Source: Planctomycetota bacterium (GTDB lineage: Bacteria; Planctomycetota; UBA1135; GCA-002686595). From it: DNA of 64,000 bases. The DNA is taken from the NCBI GenBank assembly GCA_022446815.1, contig JAKVCD010000025.1, positions 1 to 64,000 on the forward strand. Reading direction: 5' to 3'. The notes beneath the pieces are model-generated. The model had not been told where the DNA came from, did not search any database, and was given only the letters and a program-made list of their open reading frames with translations. The translations under genes and the position numbers were made by a program. Of the stretch, positions 35,735-42,782 are shown one piece after another (the stretch's first letter is position 1; the number at the start of each line of letters is the position of its first letter).

Positions 35735-36852
35735 CTCGAGGGGCGCGAGACCTGCGACAGCCAGAAGCCACCTGTGATGGCAATGGCTGCCGCCTCAAGC
35801 CCCGCGCCCTGCCCCGAGGGCTAGAGACTGGTGCGGCGCTGACCGCGCTCTCTGCACACGCTCTCTCCTCAGAGGAAGCAGCCAGCCTCCGATCGGATGA
35901 GAGCCTCTCCCTCGTAGGAGAGGGCTCTGAGCTCACCTTCAAGCTGAAGGAGGGCGTTGAGGCCTCCTGCGACCCTGCAGCGCGCCTCCACGCGGCCTGG
36001 GCGAACGCCACTGAGCCGCTCCCCACCCCCGCCCTCATGGGGGTCGTCAACACGACCCCAGACAGCTTCTCGGATGGAGGCGCTTACTACAGCGAGGCTG
36101 ACCCCAGCGCCGCCGTGGAGCACGGCCTCGCGCTAGCTCAGGCCGGCTGCGAGCTCCTCGACGTCGGCGGCGAGTCAACGAGGCCAGGGGCGGCGCCGGT
36201 CGGTGAGGAGGAGGAGCTGCGACGGGTCATCCCAGTGATCAGCGGGCTGAGGGAGCGGAGCGACTGCCGCATCAGCATCGACACTCAGAAGGCCGCCGTC
36301 GCGGCCGCTGCGATCGACGCTGGGGCCACGATGGTCAATGACGTCAGCGCGGGCCTGGCGGACCCAGAGCTCCTGCCGCTCGTCGCTGAGCGCGGGGTAG
36401 AGGTCTGCCTGATGCACATGCAGGGGACGCCGCGAGACATGCAAGTCTCCCCTACTTATGAGGACGTCATCCGCGAAGTCCTCGACCACCTGCGCGAGCG
36501 AGCGCACGCTTGTTTGAAGGCAGGTATTCAGAGCCATAAGATCGTCCTCGATCCAGGGATCGGCTTTGGGAAGACGCTCGAGCACAACCTCGCCCTGATG
36601 CGTCACCTCCCCGCGCTCCGCTCCCTAGGCCTGCCCCTCCTCCTAGGCGTGTCCAGAAAGTCCTTCATCGCTCAGATCACTGAGAGCGCTGGTGCCCAAG
36701 CTGCTAGCGGGCCCGAGGAGCGCCTCGGCGGGACGATCGCCGCTGTCCTCCGCTGCATCGACGGGGGCGCGAGCGTCCTTCGAGTCCACGACGTCGCCGA
36801 AGTGCGAGAGGCCATGCTCGTCCACCGCTCCCTCTGCCCCGCGCGCCTCTGA
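35731..36852 (+). CDS. folP: Dihydropteroate synthase with N-terminal extension
   Basis: A 373-residue protein; the catalytic TIM barrel begins near residue 100 with LMGVVNTTPDSFSDGG. It contains LLDVGGESTRPGA, ISIDTQKAAVAAAAI, VNDVSAG, DPGIGFGKT and GVSRKSF, all conserved pterin- or pABA-binding blocks. It joins pABA to 6-hydroxymethyl-dihydropterin diphosphate in folate synthesis. The first about 100 residues are not part of the common enzyme and have no recognised motif, though the reading frame and overlap with ftsH support translation from 35731. A folP-cdaA-glmM order occurs in other bacteria. Confidence 0.92.
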   Translation: MTRGARDLRQPEATCDGNGCRLKPRALPRGLETGAALTALSAHALSSEEAASLRSDESLSLVGEGSELTFKLKEGVEASCDPAARLHAAWANATEPLPTPALMGVVNTTPDSFSDGGAYYSEADPSAAVEHGLALAQAGCELLDVGGESTRPGAAPVGEEEELRRVIPVISGLRERSDCRISIDTQKAAVAAAAIDAGATMVNDVSAGLADPELLPLVAERGVEVCLMHMQGTPRDMQVSPTYEDVIREVLDHLRERAHACLKAGIQSHKIVLDPGIGFGKTLEHNLALMRHLPALRSLGLPLLLGVSRKSFIAQITESAGAQAASGPEERLGGTIAAVLRCIDGGASVLRVHDVAEVREAMLVHRSLCPARL

Positions 36853-36854
36853 TC

Positions 36855-38942
36855 ATGGACGGATGGGGAGTTCAATACTTCGAGCGGCTCCTGAGCCCCT
36901 CCGGAGCGCTGCAGGCGGTCCTCCTAGCTGCGGGGATCTACTTCTTCCTGAGCTTCCTCAGCACGAGCAGAGGCAGCGGGCTCTTCAGGGGCCTGGTCGT
37001 CGCTGTGGCCGTCATCGGCCTAGGCCTCCTCGGAGCAGCGAAGGCCTTCAAGATGGGCGAGCTCGAGCACATCCTCACGGAGAACTATGGCTCGGTCGTC
37101 CTCATCCTGGTGATCCTCTTTCAGCCTGAGCTGCGCCGCGGGGTCGCGCGCCTAGGTGAACAGAACAGGCTCGCGCGGCTCGTCCGCGGAGAGCGGCCAG
37201 AGGCAGCGGCGGAGGTGTCGGCCGCCGTGCTAGCCATGGCCAAGCGCAGGCACGGCGCGCTCGTCGCGTTCCAGCGAAGCACTGCGCTCGACGCTTGGAC
37301 CCAGAGCGCTGTGAAGATCCAAAGCCTGGTCGACCGTCGCCTCCTGCAAGGGATCTTTCACCCTGGCGGGACCCTTCATGATGGCGCAGTCGTGATCGAC
37401 CATGACCGGCTCGTAGCAGCCTCATGTATCTTCCCCCTCAGCGAGAACACCGAGCTACACACCACCATCGGGACGCGACATCGCGCAGCCCTCGGGCTCT
37501 CCGAGGAGACAGACGCGCTCACGGTCACGGTCAGCGAAGAGACCGGTGAGATCAGCGTCTGCGAGAGCGGGACGATGCAGCGTAACGTAGACCCGGAGCG
37601 CCTTGAGGGGCTGCTCAGGAGCCGCTTGAGGTCTGGAGACCCTGCACAGAGCCAAGAGGAGCATGGCGCAGCAGGCCTCATCTCCGGCAGCCTCAGCTTC
37701 CTCCACGCCGTCTTCATCGAGAACCTCGGTCGCAAGGTCGCTGCCCTCCTCATCGCCGGGGCTTGGCTCTACCAGGCTCATGAGAACATCACCAGGGAGA
37801 TCAACCGCACCCTCTCCGTCACAGACGAGCTCATCTCCGCCGAGTCCGGACCGACCCCTGACACGATCTTCGTGCTGATGCTCCCAGAGGACACCCACCT
37901 GAGCTCTGCGGTCTCCAACGCTGAGTACGAGGTGCGCATCGAGGGCCCTGAGGAAGAGATCCGCCTCCTCGAGAGCAAGGAGCTCACGGGGACTTGGAGC
38001 ATCAGCGAAGACTTCAAGAGCGGCGCGCGCCTCGACATCCGCGACGTCAACTTCGTCTGTGGCGGCGAGCCGCTCGACGAGCGCGTGAGCATCACCTGGA
38101 CGAAGGGCAACCAACCTTATGTCGAGCTAGAGCGCACAGACGAGCACACGGTCATCCTCACAGCCAACCATGTCCCTGTCAGAGACGACCTGCTCGACCC
38201 ACGCTTCGAGTTCAGCGCCGAGGAGACCACCTTCACCCTCCCATCTGTAGTCTTGCGTGGACCAGCGGCAGAGATCGAGCTCCTCAAGTCCGGTGAGCTC
38301 GACATAGAGGCAGACTCTCCCGCCGATGCGCTCGCGCTGTTCAAGCCGGTCGTCCTCGGCAAGGAGGATCGCAAGCCGAGAGATCAGCCGCTGTCCCTCT
38401 CCCCGCACCTTGAGGAGCTCGACTTGAAGCTCGCCGAAGACACCCAGGTGGAGGCGCGCCTCATGATCACCCCCACCGACTGGGACCTCGACACGGTCGT
38501 CATGGACATCCCCCTAGTGAGCCTCTCAGAGAGCGCCGGCGCAGGGGGCGCTCGCTGGCAGCTCAGCTCTCTCAGGCAGGCAGAGTTCGGGATCCAGACG
38601 AAGGCCGTCATCCCTGCGACGGAGAGTCCGGACACAAAGTCATTCCTAGAGCGTCGTACCGTGATCCGTCGCTTCGTGAAAGAGAACTTGATCGTCTTCG
38701 TCGACGTCTCAAAGCTAGAGAGCGTGGAGGGCGAGGACTCTACAACTGCGGCTGTTCAGTGGTTCTGGCCGCCTGCAGAGTGGCGCGCTCTCCTCGCAGA
38801 GGAGATAGGCCCGCTAGCCGAGCAAGCCAGCGTAGAGGTACAGCTCAAGACCCCAGCTGAGGGGGAGGTCCTCCTCCTCAAGGTGAGCGCGGCTCCTAAG
38901 CCCGCTGAAGAGACGACAGCAGAAGTTGGAGCGCCCAATTGA
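36855..38942 (+). CDS. Diadenylate cyclase CdaA fused to CdaR/YbbR-like domains
   Basis: A 695-residue fusion. Residues 1-95 hold three membrane helices, as in CdaA. Residues about 105-240 are the diadenylate cyclase domain with both catalytic motifs: DGA at 176-178 (GTLHDGAVVI) and RHR at 208-210 (GTRHRAALGLSE). These make c-di-AMP from two ATP. A fourth membrane helix (VAALLIAGAWLYQ, about 294-306) then leads to about 380 residues with beta-rich, YbbR/CdaR-like units (VVLRGPAAEIELLK), which would be outside the membrane. In Firmicutes CdaA and its regulator CdaR are two proteins from adjacent genes, followed by glmM. Here they are one polypeptide and glmM follows directly. Topology is consistent: cyclase inside, CdaR part outside. 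Confidence 0.85.
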   Translation: MDGWGVQYFERLLSPSGALQAVLLAAGIYFFLSFLSTSRGSGLFRGLVVAVAVIGLGLLGAAKAFKMGELEHILTENYGSVVLILVILFQPELRRGVARLGEQNRLARLVRGERPEAAAEVSAAVLAMAKRRHGALVAFQRSTALDAWTQSAVKIQSLVDRRLLQGIFHPGGTLHDGAVVIDHDRLVAASCIFPLSENTELHTTIGTRHRAALGLSEETDALTVTVSEETGEISVCESGTMQRNVDPERLEGLLRSRLRSGDPAQSQEEHGAAGLISGSLSFLHAVFIENLGRKVAALLIAGAWLYQAHENITREINRTLSVTDELISAESGPTPDTIFVLMLPEDTHLSSAVSNAEYEVRIEGPEEEIRLLESKELTGTWSISEDFKSGARLDIRDVNFVCGGEPLDERVSITWTKGNQPYVELERTDEHTVILTANHVPVRDDLLDPRFEFSAEETTFTLPSVVLRGPAAEIELLKSGELDIEADSPADALALFKPVVLGKEDRKPRDQPLSLSPHLEELDLKLAEDTQVEARLMITPTDWDLDTVVMDIPLVSLSESAGAGGARWQLSSLRQAEFGIQTKAVIPATESPDTKSFLERRTVIRRFVKENLIVFVDVSKLESVEGEDSTTAAVQWFWPPAEWRALLAEEIGPLAEQASVEVQLKTPAEGEVLLLKVSAAPKPAEETTAEVGAPN

Positions 38943-38950
38943 GGTACACC

Positions 38951-40300
38951 ATGACAATGGAAGGGAAGATCTTCGGAACAGACGGAGTCCGTGGACGCTT
39001 CGGCGAGGGTTGGCTGACCCCCGAGCGTGTCTCTGCCCTCGGCCGGGCGGTCGCGAGCGTATGTGTGAGCAGCGGCACAGGTCGCGCGCTCATCGCCCAC
39101 GACGGCCGCGCCTCTGGGCCTGTGCTAGAGCAGGCGATCGCTGGAGGGCTTCATCAGCTCGGGGTCGAGTCCGTGAGCGCGGGCTTGCTGCCGACGCCTG
39201 GCCTCGCCTGGCTCACTAAGACCGGTGAGTACGACCTCGGAGTGATGATCAGCGCATCACACAACCCCGCCGCAGACAACGGCGTGAAGATCTTCTCAGC
39301 CTCAGGCGAGAAGCTCGATGACGAGACGGAGGCGCTCGTCGAAGAGCGCCTCTGGGCCGAGAGCGAAGCTACAGGGAGCTCCATTGAGGTCCCTCTTGAT
39401 GAGAGCTTACGCGAGGCCTACACGAGCTATCTGCGAGAGCGCGCCTGCCCAGACCTCGACCTCACCGGAATGCGGATCGTGATCGACTGCGCCAACGGCG
39501 CAGGCAGCTACGTAGCGCCCGCTGCACTTGAGGGTCTCGGCGCGACCGTGACGGCGCTGCACTGTGCCCCTGACGGAGAGAACATCAACTCAGGCTGTGG
39601 CTCGACTCACCCTGAAGACCTCCAGGCTGCTGTGCGCGCCGGAGGGAGCCACGACCTCGGCGTCGCCCTCGATGGTGACGGTGATCGCTGTATCCTCGTG
39701 GACGAACACGGCGCGCTGGTCCACGGAGATGGGATCATGACTGTCCTCGCGCGCTGGCGCATGGCCAACCTCCCCTATGCAGACCCGCGCATCGTCGCCA
39801 CAGTCATGAGCAATCGAGGTCTGCACCGCGCCCTCAGAGAGGTCGGCGTCGGGGTCCTCACCGTGGGCGTCGGAGATCGTCAGGTCGTCGAGGCATTGAA
39901 GGCGGAGGGTCTAGACCTAGGTGGAGAGCAGTCAGGGCACATCATCTTTGGTGAAGAGAACTCCTATATCGGAGACGGCACCTACACAGCCCTCAGAGTC
40001 TTGAGGGTGCTGCGCTCAGAGAGCGCCCCACTCTCAAGCCTCGCGAGCCCCTACCAAGAGTTCCCGCAGATCCTGCTGAACGTAGCGGTCGACTCTAAGC
40101 CACCGCTCGAGGGCCTCGACACGATCAACGAGCGAGCTGCAGCACACGAGGAGGAGCTGGGCGAAGATGGTCGAGTGCTCCTACGCTACTCAGGGACAGA
40201 GCCGGTGCTGCGCGTCATGGTCGAGGGACCTGACGAGTCGCGCATCCAAGAGATGGCTCATGACCTCGCAGATCTCGTCGTGAAAGAGCTCGGCGCCTGA
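38951..40300 (+). CDS. glmM: Phosphoglucosamine mutase
   Basis: About 449 residues. It opens with GKIFGTDGVRGRFGEG, has the phosphoserine loop MISASHNPAADNGVKIFS, the metal loop ALDGDGDRCI, the sugar-binding GGEQSGHIIF and the C-terminal phosphate-binding RYSGTEPVLRVMVEG. It converts glucosamine-6-P to glucosamine-1-P for UDP-GlcNAc, thus peptidoglycan and LPS. The start may be ATG at 38951 or 38957, or TTG at 38939 overlapping the previous stop. GlmM binds and restrains CdaA in Firmicutes, so adjacency to the cyclase fusion is meaningful. Confidence 0.94.
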   Translation: MTMEGKIFGTDGVRGRFGEGWLTPERVSALGRAVASVCVSSGTGRALIAHDGRASGPVLEQAIAGGLHQLGVESVSAGLLPTPGLAWLTKTGEYDLGVMISASHNPAADNGVKIFSASGEKLDDETEALVEERLWAESEATGSSIEVPLDESLREAYTSYLRERACPDLDLTGMRIVIDCANGAGSYVAPAALEGLGATVTALHCAPDGENINSGCGSTHPEDLQAAVRAGGSHDLGVALDGDGDRCILVDEHGALVHGDGIMTVLARWRMANLPYADPRIVATVMSNRGLHRALREVGVGVLTVGVGDRQVVEALKAEGLDLGGEQSGHIIFGEENSYIGDGTYTALRVLRVLRSESAPLSSLASPYQEFPQILLNVAVDSKPPLEGLDTINERAAAHEEELGEDGRVLLRYSGTEPVLRVMVEGPDESRIQEMAHDLADLVVKELGA

Positions 40301-40301
40301 G

Positions 40302-40961
40302 ATGGTCTTCGTCGCGTTCGAGAGCTCGACCCGCAGTCCCTCTGTCGCTGCGCTCATCGACGGCGAGCTCCTCGAGACAGACCTCGACGGAGCGCTCGCC
40401 CACGCGAGCGACCTGCTCCCCAGCCTCTCCGCGCTCCTCGAGTCACGCGGCAAGAGCCCAAAAGAGATCACCGCTGTCGCCGTCGGCGTCGGCCCTGGGA
40501 GCTACACCGGCCTGAGGGTTGGGATCGCGACAGCGCAAGGCGTCGCGAGGGCAGCGAGCGCGAAGCTCCTTGGGATACCCTCAGGAGAGGCGCTCGCATA
40601 CACAGGACTGGCACGAGGAGAGCGCGGAGATCTCATCATCGATGCGCGCGGCGGAGCGCTCTATCACGCGCGCTTTGAGCGCACGGATTGCGAAGTCGAG
40701 ACCCTCATCGCGCCGCGCGTCGTCCCTGCTGACTCCCTTCAAGACCTCGTAGATGAGTCAGTGGCCCTCTTCCTCGACGAAGCCCTCGCGAGCTCTGTCA
40801 CGACACGCGATGAACAGCGAGTGATCTTCGAACGCACACCTCGCGCGCGCGCGCTCATTGAGCTCGCAGCGCAGCGTGTTGAGGGAGAGAGTCATAACGA
40901 TCCTTCCGCGGTCCTCCCCCTCTACCTGCGGCCCTTTGAGGGGAAGATCCGCAAGCGCTGA
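40302..40961 (+). CDS. tsaB: tRNA threonylcarbamoyladenosine biosynthesis protein TsaB
   Basis: A 219-residue protein with the family start FVAFESSTRSPSVA and the block AVGVGPGSYTGLRVGIATAQ, GVARA. TsaB is an inactive paralog of TsaD and forms the TsaBD core needed for the t6A37 modification of ANN-decoding tRNAs. It starts one base after the glmM stop and ends the ftsH-folP-cdaA-glmM-tsaB run. Confidence 0.88.
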   Translation: MVFVAFESSTRSPSVAALIDGELLETDLDGALAHASDLLPSLSALLESRGKSPKEITAVAVGVGPGSYTGLRVGIATAQGVARAASAKLLGIPSGEALAYTGLARGERGDLIIDARGGALYHARFERTDCEVETLIAPRVVPADSLQDLVDESVALFLDEALASSVTTRDEQRVIFERTPRARALIELAAQRVEGESHNDPSAVLPLYLRPFEGKIRKR

Positions 40962-40985
40962 TCCGCGCGGCGCAAACACAAAGAG

Positions 40986-41021
40986 AGAGCGCGCCGCAGT
41001 CTTCGGAGTGGGGCGCGCTCT
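40986..41021. terminator. Bidirectional-type hairpin between tsaB and the histone gene
   Basis: A perfect 10-bp stem AGAGCGCGCC / GGCGCGCTCT (40986-40995 with 41012-41021) with a 16-nt loop that contains CTTCGG. It sits between two convergent genes. The plus-strand tail is TGTCTGTTC, only moderately U-rich, so efficiency is uncertain. Confidence 0.6.
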
Positions 41022-41030
41022 TGTCTGTTC

Positions 41031-41044
41031 GCCCCGAGCGGGGC
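41031..41044. terminator. Short GC hairpin next to the histone stop codon
   Basis: GCCCC / GGGGC stem with GAGC loop, eight bases beyond the stop of the histone gene on the minus strand. No U tract follows, so it may be a stabilising 3' hairpin rather than a full terminator. Confidence 0.35.
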
Positions 41045-41052
41045 TCGTCCTC

Positions 41053-41313
41053 CTAGAGGTCGTGCGGGCGCAAGGTCTTGCGGCCGTTGTTGCACGCGCG
41101 CTCTTCGGCTTCATTGATCATCGCGCGGACGGCGGTGTCGAGGGCGGCGTAGAACTCGCTGGAGACGTTGATACCAGCGGCGGCCTTGGTGCGGCTCTTG
41201 CTGATGATGAAGTCAGCGGCGCCCTTCTTCTTGGTGCGACGCGTGGTCTTCTTTGCCGCCTTCTTGGTTGCCTTCTTCTTGGTGGTCTTCTTCTTGGCTG
41301 TTTTCTTGGGCAT
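41053..41313 (-). CDS. Bacterial histone-fold protein with lysine-rich N-terminal tail
   Basis: An 86-residue basic protein. Residues 1-31 are a tail of Lys, Ala, Thr and Arg (starting MPKKTAKKKTTKKK). The remaining 55 residues (AAGINVSSEFYAALDTAVRA, then MINEAEERACNNGRKTLRPHDL) look like a compact histone fold: a long central helix, then the GRKTLRPHD loop that matches the RKTV/LxxxDI end of archaeal and eukaryotic histones. Similar short histone-fold proteins occur in Bdellovibrio, Leptospira and planctomycetes. It is expected to bind DNA and organise the nucleoid. The tail resembles H1/HC1-type tails. A possible SD (AGAAGG) is just before the ATG. It is single, flanked by terminators, and therefore a monocistronic, probably abundant product. 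Confidence 0.75.
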   Translation of the reverse strand: MPKKTAKKKTTKKKATKKAAKKTTRRTKKKGAADFIISKSRTKAAAGINVSSEFYAALDTAVRAMINEAEERACNNGRKTLRPHDL

Positions 41314-41404
41314 GTTTGCCTTCTCTTTGGCCCCCGCTAGGGGCCTCTACGTTGTTGGTTCTATAGATGTTGGGAACCCGCTGTCGGATTCATGAAGCGG
41401 AGTG

Positions 41405-41433
41405 AGAATGGCGGGGACGGAATACCTTGTCAA
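41405..41433 (-). promoter_or_regulatory. Possible sigma-70-like promoter for the histone gene
   Basis: On the minus strand TTGACA (41433-41428) is followed after 17 nt by CATTCT (41410-41405). The -35 hexamer is perfect and the spacing is ideal; the -10 hexamer is weak. It would give a leader of roughly 85 nt. Seen in sequence only. Confidence 0.35.
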
Positions 41434-41545
41434 CGAGAAGAATCGACGAATCTCACAGTTTTTAGCGCGTTTCAAGATGGACATTCGAGTCACCCGAAGT
41501 CTTCAGATCGTTGGATCTTCGAGGCTGAATCCGTAGTCTCACAAA

Positions 41546-42781
41546 GTGATTCCCTATCGTGTTTGGGCAGAGGTAGACCTCGATGCCCTGAGCTCTAACC
41601 TCGCCGAGATAAGCAGACTCGCGGGGCCCGGCGTGGGCACCATGCTCGTGGTCAAGGCGGACGCCTACGGCCACGGCGCGGTTGCGATCGCACACCACGC
41701 TGTTCGATGCGGAGTCGCTGGCTTTGGGGTGGGAACTTCGGCGGAGGCCTTAGAGCTGCGGCTCTCAGGGATCAGACACCCCATCCTAGTCCTTGGGACG
41801 GTCGTAGACGGTGAGGTCCCTGCACTCCTCGGCCACAACGTCGAGATCGGCCTCCACTCGCTTGATCGCGCGCACAAGCTCCAAGTCGAAGGCAGCCGCG
41901 CTGGGCTCTTCGCTAGGGTCCATGTGAACATTGACACGGGCATGAGCCGCCTCGGAGTCAGGCCTCAGAAGGCGCTAGAGCTAATGCGAGCGGTACATGA
42001 GGCCTCACACCTCAAGCTCGCGGGAGTGATGACCCACATCAGCTCCCCAGAGGGCGCGATGGACCCCCGTACAGACGAGCAGGTCCGCATCTTCGAAGAG
42101 GTACTTGAGGCAGCGAAGGCAGAGGGTATGGAGCTCGGCACAGTGCACATCTCCAACTCGGCTGGCCTCTTCACAGGCCTCCATCCGCTGCACGACCTCG
42201 TGCGCCCGGGCATCAGCGCGTTTGGGATCTTGCCCGGGGAGCTCCCTGGCGCAGAGGCGCTTCAGCCGATCCTCGCCCTCAAGAGCCAGATCGTCTTCAT
42301 GAAGGACGTCCCTAACGGACGCGGCGTCGGCTACGGATCGACCTGGCGCGCGAGGGGTGATCGTCGCATCGCCACCGTGCCGGTCGGGTACAACGACGGC
42401 GTCTCTTGGCGGCTCAGCAACCGCGGAGAGGTGCTCATTCGGGGCAAGCGTGCCCCCATCGTCGGGCGCGTCTCAATGGACTACACCACCATCGACATCA
42501 CCGAGATCCCGGAGGCCTCCGTAGAGGACGTCGTCACCTTCATCGGCACAGACGGTGATGAGCGGATCAGCGTCGAAGAGATCGCCAGCCTCGCTGAGAC
42601 TATCGCCTACGAGATCACCTGTGCGGTCGGGAGACGGGTGCAGCGGGTCTGCGTCGGCGGACAAGACCTGATCTTGCCCTCGCAACGCCCGACTCAGCAG
42701 GCCTCCAGCCCGGCTGCACGAAGCTATGAGCCGAAGGTGAGCCCCCCCGCGGATCCCGTCGCGCCACGAGTGAGGAGATGA
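41546..42781 (+). CDS. alr: Alanine racemase
   Basis: A GTG-started, 411-residue PLP enzyme. The PLP lysine is in MLVVKADAYGHGA, and further blocks are HVNIDTGMSRLGV, THISSPEGAMD, HISNSAGLF, VRPGISAFG and the C-terminal catalytic tyrosine region GRGVGYGSTWRA. It makes D-alanine for peptidoglycan. The last about 40 residues (after CVGGQDLILPSQ) are an unstructured Ser/Pro-rich tail that the usual enzyme lacks. The next gene starts one base after the stop. Confidence 0.93.
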   Translation: MIPYRVWAEVDLDALSSNLAEISRLAGPGVGTMLVVKADAYGHGAVAIAHHAVRCGVAGFGVGTSAEALELRLSGIRHPILVLGTVVDGEVPALLGHNVEIGLHSLDRAHKLQVEGSRAGLFARVHVNIDTGMSRLGVRPQKALELMRAVHEASHLKLAGVMTHISSPEGAMDPRTDEQVRIFEEVLEAAKAEGMELGTVHISNSAGLFTGLHPLHDLVRPGISAFGILPGELPGAEALQPILALKSQIVFMKDVPNGRGVGYGSTWRARGDRRIATVPVGYNDGVSWRLSNRGEVLIRGKRAPIVGRVSMDYTTIDITEIPEASVEDVVTFIGTDGDERISVEEIASLAETIAYEITCAVGRRVQRVCVGGQDLILPSQRPTQQASSPAARSYEPKVSPPADPVAPRVRR

Positions 42782-42782
42782 G

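Noticed and set aside
40858-41395. Plus-strand frames over the histone gene (hydrophobic, Leu/Val/Phe-rich)
   Set aside because: They are antisense shadows of the Lys-rich histone tail, whose codons read as Phe/Leu/Val on the other strand.
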